The notes: generated by a model from the letters alone, not told the origin. A stretch of DNA of 64,000 bases from Solanum dulcamara (GCF_947179165.1 NC_077242.1:33601097-33665096), one strand, 5' to 3'; counted from the stretch's first letter, positions 33,682 to 46,100 are shown. Program-made: numbers and translations.

Positions 33682-33860
33682 TCAAATGTGAACCAAAACC
33701 TTCCTCCGGATCTTATACCGACTATATGGAGAGTTTCTCTGTCCCGTTGCCATAACATATACTTTTATCGAGCAATCAATATCAGAGTTCCAAAGGTTAG
33801 GATTACTTGTAGACGTAGGGAATAGGTACGGATACTTGTGTTTTATTTCCTCCTTCACTT
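33682..33860 (-). pseudogene. Relic pol chromodomain end in Q, joined to the 5S segment
   Basis: Minus-strand residues PWEVKEEIKHKYPYLFPTST correspond to the C-terminal chromodomain block seen in Z, X and Y (W-E-x-E-x-x-M-x-x-x-Y-P-x-L-F-P). Nothing upstream of the Trp is coding: the preceding bases are 5S-like. The relic shows that the non-autonomous element descends from a chromovirus with an intact pol. Confidence 0.7.
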
Positions 33861-33959
33861 CCCAGGGGGTCACCCATCCTAGTACTACTCTCGCCCAAGC
33901 ACGCTTAACTTCGGAGTTCTGATGGGATCCAGTGCGTTAGTGCTGGTATGATCGCATCC
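33857..33959 (-). ncRNA. 5S rRNA-derived sequence inside element Q
   Basis: Read on the minus strand it starts GGATGCGATCATACCAGCAC and carries GGATCCCATCAGAACTCCG, AGTTAAGCGTGCTTGGGCG and GAGTAGTACTAGGATGGGTG. It ends CCCTGGGAAG, lacking the last ~15 bases of 5S. The internal control region (A box, intermediate element, C box) looks intact. Sense is the same as Q. At the 3' end the shared word CTGGGAAG belongs both to 5S and to the pol chromodomain, marking the join. Confidence 0.9.
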
Positions 33960-34065
33960 ATTCCTTAAGGTCTCCACCAATGTTTCCTCACACGGTCTCA
34001 GATATCGTGGCTTCTATCTATTTATTGCTCGCCTCGAGATCCTTCCATTACTTATGGGATCTCGT

Positions 34066-34834
34066 TTGAAGTTTAAGAGTTCCCATTTGCATATGATAGC
34101 GTCAGTTGATTTTCTCTTACGCTTGTATTTCTATTATCCGCTTCCCCTCCCCCCCTTTTAGGGTGTACCCATGTTATCTTCTGTTTATTTTCAACTATTC
34201 ATGCGCAAATGATTCTATTACAACATATTGAACATGCTGCACCATGTCTACACCCTCTGTTAGATCATTCATACTTTAGGTTGCCCCTATAAGAAACCCT
34301 AGTACAATAATGGGATGCTTAGAATTCTCAATAAATAGTACACAATCTAGTCCAAGTACTGGTACTTGAGTCATATAATTAATGTAGTAGTTTAGCCGAA
34401 GCCACATTTTATTCATCCCAATCAATACGTTCCTAGTGCTTGCTAACTCATGCCCGCATAGAATCTCATTTGAAGTTTAAGCGTTCCTGTTAACCTGTGA
34501 TAGTGTTAATTGACTTCATCCCACACTTGTACTTCTCTTGTCCACTTTCCCCTTTTAGGGTGTACCCATGTCATCCTCTGCTTATTTTCAACTGTTCATA
34601 CGCATATGATTTTGCCCCAACACCTTTGACATACCGCACCATGTGTGCACCTTTTATTAGACCATCAATACTTTAAGTTTCCCCTGCATAGACCTTAATA
34701 CCACCATGGGGTGCTTAGAATTCTCGATAAATAGTACCTAATCTAGTCCAAGTACTGGTACTCGAGTCATATAACTAATGTAGTAGCTTAGTCGAAGCCA
34801 TATTTCCTTCATCCCAATCAGTACGTCACTAGTG
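34066..34834. repeat. ~390-bp tandem duplication in the interior of Q
   Basis: Two imperfect copies, about 34066-34440 and 34455-34834. Each has GTTTGAAGTTTAAG(A/C)GTTCC / TTTGAAGTTTAAG, TTTTAGGGTGTACCCATGT, CTTAGAATTCTC(A/G)ATAAATAG and CTAGTCCAAGTACTGGTACT. Element Z has only one copy (3325-3730). The copies have diverged, so the duplication is not recent. Confidence 0.85.
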
Positions 34835-36040
34835 CATATAATCGTGTCCGATTCTCCATTCGGGGGCACTTATACTCTGATGACACGTGTTTCACGTTTT
34901 GTTATCACCTTTTTTTTCCAAAGGATACCACTTGTCCCTTTAATAATTTCACAATGCCTCAGTTGTTTTGCAATTTCTATTCCCTATCCTCGAGGGATCC
35001 CACTATTTTCCAAAGTGGAGGTACATATGCACAATACCCCTTTCTACTTCATGAGCTTCCATCCTTATCGTGTACCCAATGCTAACTCCTAATCTTACTC
35101 ACAATCACATTCTTTAGCTACTTCTTTACTAGGCTCTAAGTATTTTCATAATGATCCTCATTATATTCACACTATATTCTGTTCATGGTCAATCCCAAAG
35201 GGTAATATTTCTTAATTTTTATTCACGATCCTTACCATGGGCTAATTCCACCCGGTGGAGCAAGCGTACTTAACCCTTTATCCTTCCTCGTCACTCTCAC
35301 CCTTAATACCTCGCAGGCTGTCTTAAGACATTCATATTCATCACCATTTTTCTCACCATATAAGTATTGACCTTCTACTTGCCACCCATATCACAATTAA
35401 CTTATTTCCCAAAGTCAGTTGTACTCCTAGTTTAGTCAGATCTTATCGTTACTGTGGATACGATCTCTCAAGATATATTACAACCTTATATCTCATTCTC
35501 TTTCTATTTCCAAAAACATTTTGGCAGAGTTTACTCTATATTCCTTACTATCCCAAACCTGCACTCAGAAAATACCAATAATGCCTCACAGGTCAAATAC
35601 ATATATATTCATATCACAGCCTCACAGGGCGCCCAATATCAACAACAGTATAAAATGATGGACTTACCACGCATGTCCAACTCGAACTGCACCCGTTATA
35701 CTTTTTTATCTACTCTTCCTTTCCCTTTTCAACCTTACATGTCAATCCTATGTCCACACCTCACCTGACATATCTCCGTCATGCCTTTGCTTACCTGCGT
35801 TCCCTGTAACCTCCAATATCGTCAGTTACTTTCTTCTATCGATGTTGTCCTTCTACTAAAATCACAAGTTAGTATGAGGAATTCCATTCCCTATCACTCG
35901 TCTCTATCGCACAATCTTAGATATGAAAGAAAGGTAACATCCTAATGTCTTGTAGCCTCCTATTTATAGATGTGGTGCATAACACACCGATAAACAAGAC
36001 TCTACTAGACACGGTCTGTAGACATTCCGAGGACCAAACT
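34835..36040 (-). mobile_element. Remaining interior of Q, non-coding
   Basis: No coding domain is visible. Frames at 34832-35092 and 35454-35768 (+) are antisense to the element and chance openings. The part 34862-35185 equals Z 451-785 in reverse complement, and 35400-35650 has relatives in P (39270-39450) and in X (46380-46640). The leader next to the primer site (35930-36040) matches the leaders of P and X (ACACGGTCTGTAGACATTCC). Confidence 0.7.
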
Positions 36041-36052
36041 GCTCTGATACCA
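36041..36052 (-). promoter_or_regulatory. Primer-binding site of Q
   Basis: The minus strand reads TGGTATCAGAGC, a perfect complement to tRNA-iMet, four bases from the 5' LTR end. Confidence 0.95.
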
Positions 36053-36056
36053 CTTT

Positions 36057-39000
36057 TGTCATGACTCAACTACATAGGCCGTGACTGGTGCTCGAGTTTG
36101 GCACCCATGCGTACCCTTAGCCCCATTTAGTGTGTTAGTAGAATAGATAATAGTAGAAGTCACAAAGGGGCCGCTAGAGAGCGTATGAGAACGGATATAG
36201 CACAAGAGGGTCGTTAATTCCATCAGGAAACACAGAGACCAAAACATATATACATAACCAACATCACAAGTCTACAGACCTCTACAGAATGATAGCTTAG
36301 TCATATGACGGGACAGGGCCCCGTCGTACCCTTAACTAATATGTACAAATGTATAATAGAAACGTTAGTACCAAAATAGGACTCCGGACAAAGGATCACT
36401 ACCAACCAATAGGGTGGATGTCCTAAGAAAGCGGATCAACAAACCGAGCTTTTGTACCTACAGGCATATAACGCAGCCCTCAAAGAAAAGGGGTCAGTAT
36501 GGATAATGTACCAAGTATGTAAAGCATGGACTGTAATAAGTAAAGCCATTACCAGAACAGAAGGTGCAAAATGAGAAAAATATCTAGAATATCAAAATAC
36601 TTTTCCTAACCACAGATAATATAAGCTGAAAAACATATGCCATATCTGGCCCCATTATGGGACTCGGTGAACAAAACGTGGTCGCCTGTCCATCACTGGC
36701 GCTACAGCACAGCATATATCCAGAGTAGGGAATATCTCCGTAACAAACTATATCATATCATATCATATGTGTACATGGCAAATCATAACTCGATAAAACC
36801 CATGTACAGGTCATACCTGCCCTCTCACGTCAGGGCACGGCGAACAATGCAGAAAAGTACGCATAATAACAAAACCTGACCCAGGCTCGGTAAAGGAAGC
36901 ATTGAGGCACCCACGAGTGGAGTAGTGAGAAACTAAATGCACTTTAAATCATTTTTGAGACTTGATGAAGTTAAAAATGAGCTATTATTCAAAATCAAGA
37001 CAAGAGTCGTATCAAATACCTTTTGAATATCACTATGAGTTATCTCAAAATAGAACTTTTGGAATCATATACACGTATCTAGGCACGATAAAATATCCTT
37101 TAGAAAATCAAGAAGTTGGCCATCCTAGTGGCTCTACAAATAGGAACTTCCTTGGAATCATATAAAAGTCATATACTTGTTTCATAAAAACCATGCCAAA
37201 AAGGAAGATTTGCTTTATATACTTATGTCAAAACATGCCAAGAGAAAAAAATAAGCTTTACATACTTACGCCAAAGACATGCCAAAAGAAGGAACGGTTA
37301 GCTTTACATACCTCTAATGAATTACTCCTAATACGTTTGCCTCGTCGTCTATTGAACCTATTTAACATGAAAGTAATACTATGGTTAATGACCTTTCACT
37401 TTCCAATTCCAACTCTAAAACCAAGTCTCCATAGAGGTCATTTCCTTATCCATTTCCCTCTACTAGTTCATTACTAGTTCCTAAGTTACCGAAAATCGGG
37501 CAGCATCTCCCCTATAATTTCAACATCTCCGAGATTTAAACTTGGACACCATGTCAAAACCATACCAACAAAAACAACCATCAGCATATATACAAGTAAA
37601 TTATTTCAACATTACTCAATACAACTCCAAACCACTAGCTCAAAACTACGATATCAAAATAGAGTTTTTATATCTTTACTACGCAAAATCTTTAACCATA
37701 CCAAATGGAGGGTCGTGTGGATGAAACCAGAAGCACCCATACCCTTTTCAAAACATTTTAAATCCTTGTGACATGAAACCCAACAAGATGCACCCACAGC
37801 ACCACAACAACAACCCACTACTCGACTTTGATTTAGTTATAACCACTTCAATTTAGTTTGTTTCTAACGTCAATCATCCTTATGCAATTTTTACACTTAC
37901 AACCTTATTTAAGACACATAATATACCTCATATCAATATCATAAATTCCAATATGATATAAAAAACTTTACCTTACCCGAAATGCGCCAAAACTTGTCAA
38001 AACTTGCCTCGGAATTTCCTTTAGCACAGCTAAAACTTTAGGGCTATTTGTTAACGCTTTGAGGATGATACAAACCATAAATGTATATTAATAAAACCAT
38101 AATACCCTTTTGGTATACCCTAGATAATTAATTTATGGAACAAAATTGGAGAAATTACCTTTGTCTCCAAAACACTGTAGTGCTCTCTCTCTAGCTCAAG
38201 GTTTCTTTTTCTTCTTCTCTTTTCTAGAAATATCTTGAAGAAGATGACTTATGGGATAAGGATGAGGGAAATAAGTCATAAAACATATATATATATATAT
38301 ATATATAGACTACCTTAGGGGGTGACACTTGTCAACCCTTGATTGATGACACGTATCAACCCCTGATTGGTTACACATGTCAACCACTGATTGGTGACAT
38401 GTGTCAACCCCTGATTGGTGACATGTGTCAAGCCCTGATTGGTGACATATGTCAAGCCCTGATTGGTGACATGTGTCAAGCCCTCATAGGGCCAACACAC
38501 CATCTCCTCTACTTAGAGTCTGCCATGTGGCATGTGGGGACCACCCCCTTGCTGCAGCTTCTACCATGTGGCACTCTCTCATGGGTTGCCACGTGGCATT
38601 CTCTCCTTCTCCTCGTGGGTTTGTAATCTCATTTTATTTTATGAATCTATGTAATCCTTGCTACATAAGCTTTGTATATACTCAAGTAGCTTAATTATGT
38701 AATATTTCCAAGTTGGTAGCTTACGTAAATAAGTCGAGTCCTATGACTCATTACTTGGAATCCAATTCCTTCCAAATTCCTATAACTTTATTTCCAATCT
38801 TCTCTGCCATGGGATATCACATTCTCCTTTCCTTAGATTTGTTTGATAGCATTATAGCCTATCCGTCTCACATGGTAACTTCTAAGAAGCTTTCAAGAAC
38901 TTAGGAATCTTTCAAGAAACTTAAGAAGCTTTTAGAAGCTTTTAGAATCTTTAAGAAACCTTAAGAAACTTAAGAGGCTTATGATCCTTCCATGAAACTT

Positions 39001-39059
39001 AAGAGCCTTTTAAGAGACTTAAGAACGCATTCCAAGGTACAAAAGTATGGGGTGTAACA
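36057..39059 (-). mobile_element. 5' LTR of Q
   Basis: 3003 bp; plus-strand order TGTCATGACTCAACTACATA ... GTATGGGGTGTAACA. It contains a TA microsatellite (~38285-38308) and a 24-bp minisatellite (38333-38478) that the 3' LTR lacks. It carries the empty S site (CTTAG at ~38902). Confidence 0.9.
38333..38478. repeat. 24-bp minisatellite, about six units
   Basis: The unit is close to GATTGGTGACATGTGTCAAC plus four bases (CCCT or GCCCT-type ends). It keeps the frame, so both strands show artificial repeated peptides. Related LTRs carry only one to three such words (GTGACACATGTCA at 31660-31690, 6510-6530), so this is local expansion. Each unit includes the near-palindrome TGACA(C/T)RTGTCA. Confidence 0.9.
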
Positions 39060-40874
39060 GTTAACAGAAGGATGACAGCAATGGAATGAAGTGACTAACG
39101 ATATTGGAAGTCATAAGGCACACAGGTAAGCCAAGGCACGAAAGATATATGTTGGGTAAGGTATTGAAGTAGAACTGGAATGTAAAGATGTAAATTGAAA
39201 GGAAGAGTAGACAGGAAAGTGTAACAGGGGAAGTTCCAGTGGACGTACGAGGTAAGTCCATTTTTATACTAGTGATTGTGAGTGCCCTGTGTGGCTGCGA
39301 TATGATGTGATATGATATATATATATATAACTTTATACATGTTGGCCCTATGAGGCATAGTTGGTATTTTCTGCGTGCAAGTTTGAGATAGTAAGAATAC
39401 AGAGGAAACTCTACCCAAATTTTCCTAGAAATAAAAAGATAATGAGATACAGGGTTGTAGTATGTCTTGAAAGGTCATGACCACAATAATGATGAGATTT
39501 GGCTAAACCACGAGTATGGCTGACCTCGAGAAATAAGTTAATTATTGAATTAATGGCAATAGAAACTAGGAGGTTGATATTGATATGGTAAACCAAAGTT
39601 GGAAAGGACTTGTGACCCTAGGGAGATGATTTAGAAAAGACTGGGAGTTCTGGATCGAATGATATATTAAGGCACCAACGGAATTGATACATAGAGATAA
39701 ACTGTGGCGAGCTATAATTAAAAAGAGTAACAGTATGATTGGATAAAGAGTGCAAAGGAAATAGAATTGTGATGGATATGAAGTATTAAGGATAAGACTA
39801 ACTAAGAAGGGTAAGTAACCCATAGTAAGAATTGTGAAAAAGGTTAAGAAGTGTTATACTATGGGGTGGAATACGAATAGGATATGATGTGAATATAATA
39901 AGGATCGTTATGAAAATAAGTAAAGCCTAGTGAGAAAGTAGATAGTGATAGGACGTGGTCAATGTAATAAGAATATAAGAGTAAGTGTGAAAAGATATTG
40001 AATGAGTTTTGAGATTGGACAAAGGTATAAGAATATATGGTACCCCCCCTTAAGAGGGAAGCGGTTGAGAAGAATGCAAGGGCAAGATGAAAACAATGGA
40101 TACTATAATATATCGGACATGGATGTTTAAACTTCAAGAAGATCCCGTACTGAAGTAAGTTAGAAGGGCTGAAAGTCAACAATAATGGGATAGAAGTCAG
40201 AATGGTATTTAAGGTGGTGTCAAGAAGTTTTTGGCAAAACCCTAGACAACATAACGTTAAAAGATTGGTGTGTATAAAAAAAAGGTACGACCAGGGAAGG
40301 GTATCGAATAACTCAAGAGATCGTGTGAAGGATAATGATACCATACGGGGTCAAAAGCCAAGATGTTGGCTATAGCTTTGGTCGTAAATGATGTTGCGAT
40401 AGATAAATAACCAAGGAAAAGGGACAGCAAGCCTTCTATGATTGGAAGTGAGAAGAGAAACGAGTGAATAAAATAAAAGAAAGAAGTATGATAAGATGGG
40501 ACAAGCAAGTTTCAATGTGAATGAGATAGGTAAAGCAGAATGAACCCAGAGATGAAAAGACTACGTCTACCTCATATAAGTTGTACCGGCAGGGTTATGC
40601 AACCTATGAATATATATGTCTTACGTATAGGTCCAAGTGAGTAAGTGCGTGGTAAAATGAATAAGGGTTCAATAAGGACAATACAGTTATAATATTTTGG
40701 ATACATTACAAAGAGGTAGAGAAGAGATATCCGTACTTGTTTCCTATATCCAAAGGTAGTCTAAACTCCTAAAAGGATTGGAAGACAATAGTTATAGAAA
40801 ACTCCCGAAAATCCTCGTAAAACCCTATAAGACGAGTTAACATTCAAGGATGAATGTTCTAAAGGGGGGAAGAA
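39060..40874 (+). mobile_element. Interior of P, non-coding
   Basis: Continues the P leader that Q interrupts. Minus-strand frames (39061-39261, 39566-39823, 39859-40508) are antisense openings. The middle (39400-39460) matches Q 35450-35520 in reverse complement. It ends with ATTCAAGGATGAATGTTCT and the polypurine tract AAAGGGGGGA. Confidence 0.75.
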
Positions 40875-43678
40875 TGTTATACCCCGTACTTTTATACCTT
40901 GGAAGGTTCTTAAGCTTCTTAAATTTCTTAAGCTTCTTAATTTCTTGATAGTCTCTTAAATTTCTTGAAAGGTTCTTAAGCTTCTTAGAAGTCACCATGT
41001 GAGCCGGATAATCTATAACGCTACCAAACAACTCTAAGGAAGGGAGAATGTGACACCCTATAGTAGAAAAGATTGGAAATATGGTTATAAAGATCCGGAA
41101 GAAGCTGGAGGCCAAGTAATGAGTCATAGGACTCGACTTACATACATAAGCTACCAACTTGAAAATCTTACATTCTTAAGCTACTTGAGTACATACCAAG
41201 CTTACGTATCAAGGATTACATAGGTTTGTAAAGTAAGAGGAGATTACGAACCCACAAAGAGAAAAAGAGAGTGACACATGGTAGCATGAGAGATTGCCAC
41301 GTGGTAGAAGCTGAAGCAAGGGGGTGGACCCTACTTGCCATGTGGTAGCCCATGGGTGGAAAAGGGGGTGCGTTGGCCCAATAAGGGCTTGACATGTGTC
41401 ACCACTTAGGGGATGACATGTGTCACCCCCTAAGGTGGCCTATATATATTTATGTTTTATGATCATCCTTATCCAAACAACTCATTCTTATCTACAAGAA
41501 AATTCTAGAAAAAAAAAAGAGAAACACTAGACTGGAGAGAGGGAGCCTCGGATATGGAGATAAAAAAGTAAGCCCTCCGATTTTTTTCCTTGAATTAATT
41601 ATATAGGATATACCATGAAGGTATGAAGATGTTAGTAATGTAAATTTATGGTTTCAAGAATCCCCAAAAGGATAGCAAATAGCCACCAGGTTTCAGCCGC
41701 GCTAGAAAAGCTTCCGAGGTGAGTTTTGGCGAGTTTCAGACAAGGTAAGGCTTTCCCATTTAAATTAGAGTTTATGATGTTATTATTAGGTATATTAAAT
41801 GTCTTAAATGAGGCTGGAAGTGGAAAAATTGCATAATTATGCTTGACGTTAAAAATAAACTAAATTGAAGTCGTTAGAGTTAAATCAAAGTCGAGTAGTG
41901 TGTTGTGATTGTGGTGCTGCGGTTTCAGCTGGTTTGATTGCATGTTGCAGGACTGGAAAGTGTTCTAATAAGGGTGTGGGTGCTTCTGGTTGCAGCCACA
42001 TGACCCTCCGTTTCGTATGGTTAAAGGTTTTACGAAACAAAGGTTAAAAACTCTATTTTGGTATCATAGTTTTGAGAGAGTTGGTTGGAGTTTATATTGT
42101 GTAATATTGAAGTGATTTTACTTGTATATATGCTTATGGTTGTTGTTTTTGGTTGGCTGTGGTAATTAAGGATGTAGTTGGAAGTTTGGATAGGGCAAGT
42201 TATAAGGGAGGTGCTGCCCGATTTCCGGTACCTTCGGAACTAGTAATAAACTAGTCGAGGGAAATGGATAAGGAAATGATTCCTATGGATAGTTGGTTGT
42301 AGAGTTGGAAATTGTAAAGTGAAAGGTTATTAACCTTAGTATTTCTTTCATGTTAAATAGGTTCAAAAGACGACGAGGCGAACGTGGTTAAGAGTAATTT
42401 ATAAAAGGTATGTGAAGCTACCTTCTTTCTCTTGGCATATTTTTGGCATAAGTATGTAAAGATGTCCCTTCTTTATTTTGGCATATCTAAGTATTAAGTA
42501 AGGATTAATATGAGTTTTGGGGGTAATTCCATTCATAAGTATCGAGGGTGATTCATGATTCCTGTTCTTAGAGATTCTTCGATAGTTAATGTCCTTGACT
42601 TTGATAAGTTATTTTGTATCGTCTTGATTCATGCCTATGATTTCTAAGGCTCTTTTTATATGATCAATAGTGATATTTGAGGGATGGTTGATATGACTAT
42701 CGTCCTGATTTTCAAATGACAATTCATTTTTATTACTTCATCGAGTCTTTGACAATGTTTTAAATTGCATTTAATTTTTCACTACTCCACTCATGGATGC
42801 CTCAATGATTCTTTCACTGAGCCTAGGCTAGGATATGTTATCAAGCGTACTTCTCTGCATTGTTCGCCATGCCCCGACGTGAGGGGGCAGGTATGACATA
42901 TACATGGGTTGTGGTGTATGTTCTGCCATGTACACATATGCTGATATCTGATGATATGATATGATATGGCCATCTGATATGATATTATCTGTTATAGAGA
43001 TGTTCCCTACTATGGAGTATGTTGCGTTGTATCACCACTGACGGGAGGGCGACCATGTTTTGTTCACCGAGTCCCCTAATAATGCCGGATATGACATGTT
43101 TTTTTGCATGCATTATATGTGTTTGTAATAAGTATTTTGATATTCTAGATATTTTACTCATTTTTTGTGCATTCTGTTCTGGTTATGACTTTATTTATTA
43201 CAGTCCATGTTTTAAATATTTAGTACATTTTCGGTACTAACCCCTTTTCCTTAGGGGCTGCATTACATGCCCGCAGGTACAAATGTTTGAGTTGCCAATC
43301 CGCTTGCTTAGGACATCCACTCTGCTGTTTGATAGTGCTCCTTTGTCCGGAGCCCATATTTTGGTACTGACCTTTCTGTAGCCTATATGTATACATTGGT
43401 CAAGGGTACGACGGGGACCTATCCCGTTATATGATTATGTTATCATTCTCTAGAGGTCTGTAGATATGTATTTGTGGGTTCCATAGATGTTTTGGGCTTT
43501 TTTTGTTCTGTGACGGCCTTATCGGCTTTCGTGAGTTGCATCTATTTTTGTGCGCTATCTAGTAACTTAAATTAATTTCTATATTTGTTTATTCTGCTAG
43601 TATGCTAATTTGGGCTAAGGGTACGTATGGGTGTCCAACTCGGGCATGAGTCACGGCCTACGAGATTGGGTCGTGACA
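40875..43678 (+). mobile_element. 3' LTR of element P
   Basis: Begins TGTTATACCCCGTACTTTTA and ends GATTGGGTCGTGACA, 2804 bp, colinear with the 5' LTR at 23177. Followed by the CTAGA duplicate and the reopened integrase of X. Confidence 0.92.
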
Positions 43679-44250
43679 CTAGAATGATAGCTATTATTAT
43701 AGGCAAACTTAACAAGTGGCAAATGATAATCCCAACTACCTCTGAAGTTAATAATACAGGCATGAAACCTATCTTCTAGCATCTGCATAGTGTGCTTGGC
43801 CTTTCCATCAATCTGAGGGTGAAATACTGTACTAAGATTCACCTGTGTTCCCAATCCCTTTTGGAATGATCTCCAGAAGTTAGCTATAAATTAGGCTCCT
43901 TTGTCGGAGATAATAGATGTGGGAACCCCATGAAGTCTTCCTACTTCCTTGATATATAACCCCACATAGTCCTCAGTTGAATATGTAGTCCTAATTGGAA
44001 GGAAATGGGCTGATTTTGTCAGCCTATCTACAATAACCCATATGGAATCATACTTTCGTAGAGTGCGAGGTAAGCCTTTAATAAAATCCATATCAATTGC
44101 TTCCCATTTCTAAGTCGGGATTTCCATCGCCTATAATAGTCCACCGGGATTCTAATGCTCCATCTTGACCTATTTGCAATTCGAGCACTGGGCTACGAAC
44201 TCTGCTATGTCCTTCTTTATGCCATTCTACCAATATAAATATTTGAGGTC
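43679..44250 (-). pseudogene. Integrase of X, N-terminal and core part
   Basis: On the minus strand, MDFIKGLPRTLRKYDSIWVIVDRLTKSAHFLP has the first catalytic Asp, and HGVPTSIISDKGA the second. An FHPQIDGKAKHTMQMLEDR block includes the expected Glu. The frame ends at [10 protein letters not shown] where P begins; it resumes at 23176. A stop follows SDKGA (~43889), and the His of the HHCC finger and upstream parts are in other frames (44100-44250). Integrase joins the DNA copy to the genome; this one is dead. Confidence 0.85.
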
Positions 44251-44559
44251 ATGATACATCTTTGTTGATCCTGGGTAAATAGAATAATAGGCATAGTGTG
44301 CCTCTTCCATAACCTATTGTCGTAGCCCTGCAATCTCAGGTACATATAACCTTCCCTTATACCTCAGCACTTCGTTAGGTGTGACCTCAAATGGAGTCTT
44401 TTCCTTTTGAAAGGTTACATCCTTGTACTGTGCCAGAATAGGGTCCTCGTATTGGCGTTGCTTTACTTCTCCTATGATAGAGGATTCAACAATTCCTCAA
44501 ATGGAAACTCCATTATCATCAGAACCAATCAAACGGATTCTAGGGTTAGCTAATTGACA

Positions 44560-46100
44560 AATCTCACGGACTATCTCCTTTTATTCTGGTTGTACATCTG
44601 CCAAGCTACCCATTGATTTACGGCTGAGTGCATCTGCTACAACATTTGCTTTCCCTGGGTGGTATAAGATGTCAACATCATAACCTTTTAGCAGCTCAAC
44701 CACCTTTTTCCGTAAATTCAGCTCTATTTGCTTGAAGGTGTATTGGAGACTTTTGTTGTCCGTGTAAATATCAACATGTACACCATACAGATAATGTCTC
44801 CATATTTTCAAATCATGAATTATTGTTTCTAACTCCAAATCATGAGTAGGATATTTTCTTTCATGATTCTTAAGTTATCGGGAGGCATAGGCTATGACTC
44901 TACCATGTTGCATCAGTACACAACTTAGGCCAACACCGGAAGCATCACAATAAATAGCGTAGCCATTTGGTCCTTCTAGAAGATTTAGAATAGGGGTCGT
45001 AGTCAACTTATCTTTCAGCAATTGAAAGCTTCTTTCACAAATATCGGTCCACTGGAGCTTAGCCACCTTCTGTGTTAACCTTGTTAAAGGCGCTGAAATA
45101 GAAGCAAACTTCTCTAAGAATCTCCTGTAGTATCCTGCTAGCCCCAGGAAACTACGTACCTCAGTAGGTTTCGTAGGTCTAGGCCAAGTCTTTACGGCCT
45201 CAATTTTTTGTGTATCTACTCGAATACCATCATCTCTAATAACATGCCCCAAGAATGCTACTGAAGTCAACCAGAATTCACATTTAGAGAACTTAGCGTA
45301 CAACTTCTGGTGTTAGAGCACCCTGAGTACCGTCCTCAAATGATTTCCATGCTCCTTCTCCGATTGTGAATATACCAAAATATCATCAATAAATACAATC
45401 ACGAACAGGTCTGAGAATGGCTTGAACACCCGGTTCATTAGTTCCATAAATACTACTGGAGCATTAGTCAGCCCAAAATACATTACTCTAAACACATAAT
45501 GTCCTTATCGGGTTCTGAACGCAGTCTTTGGAATATCTACTTCCTTTACCCGTACCTAATAATAGCCTGACCGCGGGTCTATATTTGAGAAACACTTAGC
45601 ACCTTGCAACTGGTCAAATAAATCATCAATCTTGGGGAGGGGATATTTATTCTTTATTGTTACCTTATTCAGCTGTCTATAATCAATACACATTCGCAGC
45701 GACCCATCTTTCTTTCTTATAAGTAGTATCGGTGCTCCCTATGGTGATGTGGTGGGCTAATAAAGCCCTTTTCTAATAGATCTCTCAGTTGCTTCTTCAA
45801 ATATTTCTGCTCGGCAGGTGCCATTCTGTAGTTAGGGATAGATATGGGTTGACTATCTGGTAACACATTTATAGTGAACTCTATCTCCCGTTCAGGAGGA
45901 AGACCTGGGAGTTCATCCGAAAATACATCTGGATATTCATTGACTACTAGCACTGATTGAAGAGTCGGTACCTCTATTTCCAAGTTAAGCACAAGAACCA
46001 GATGATACATATAACCTTTTCTAACCATCTTCCTTGCCTTGAAGTATGAAATGAATTTACCTTCCAATTGTTCTTGGGTCAGGAACGAACTATTTAGCTC
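44560..46100 (-). pseudogene. Reverse transcriptase and RNase H of X, broken
   Basis: The reading order on the minus strand starts with the RT N-terminus (45717-46067, YPDVFSDELPGLPPEREIEF, NYRMAPAE). A broken stretch (45500-45716) follows, then [17 protein letters not shown] with catalytic FIDDIL (45313-45495). Thumb and connection come next (44875-45303, [30 protein letters not shown]) with the first RNase H Asp (AIYCDASG). RNase H continues at 44581-44838 (TDNKSLQY and [17 protein letters not shown]). Stops include those at ~45304, 44873 and 44580. Domains and order are those of Tekay-like chromoviruses. Confidence 0.88.

Larger units (their letters stand above)
26199..39059 (-). mobile_element. 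Element Q: non-autonomous LTR retrotransposon, inserted in the leader of P
   Basis: Minus-strand element with 5' LTR 36057-39059 and a perfect primer site (36041-36052). The interior (33655-36056, ~2.4 kb) has no gag or RT. The 3' LTR is split into 26199-28808 and 33495-33654 by solo LTR S. The flanks GTTAT (26194-26198) and GTTAA (39060-39064) are a 5-bp target duplication with one change. The interior carries a relic chromodomain, a captured 5S-like segment and a tandem duplication. It removes nothing from P: the P leader resumes at 39060. Confidence 0.88.
23177..43678 (+). mobile_element. Element P: non-autonomous LTR retrotransposon (LARD-like), inserted in X
   Basis: Paired LTRs at 23177-26002 and 40875-43678, a primer site at 26006-26017 and a polypurine tract AAAGGGGGGA (40861-40870). 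The element is flanked by a perfect 5-bp target duplication CTAGA (23172-23176 and 43679-43683). The interior (26003-26198 plus 39060-40874, ~2.0 kb once Q is removed) has no gag or pol frame. Long LTRs around a short non-coding interior match the large retrotransposon derivative class. It disrupts the integrase of X exactly where the two X pol pieces meet. Confidence 0.9.

Noticed and set aside
38333..38478. CRISPR-like direct repeats
   Set aside because: The units are contiguous without spacers in a plant LTR; a minisatellite.
38315..38626. Repeated peptides (THVTNQGL, CQPLIGD) on both strands
   Set aside because: Translation of the 24-bp minisatellite in a Q LTR, not a repeat protein.
39566..40508. 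Minus-strand frames with many Phe/Leu/Ser residues, membrane-protein-like
   Set aside because: They are antisense to the A-rich interior of P; hydrophobicity follows from base composition.
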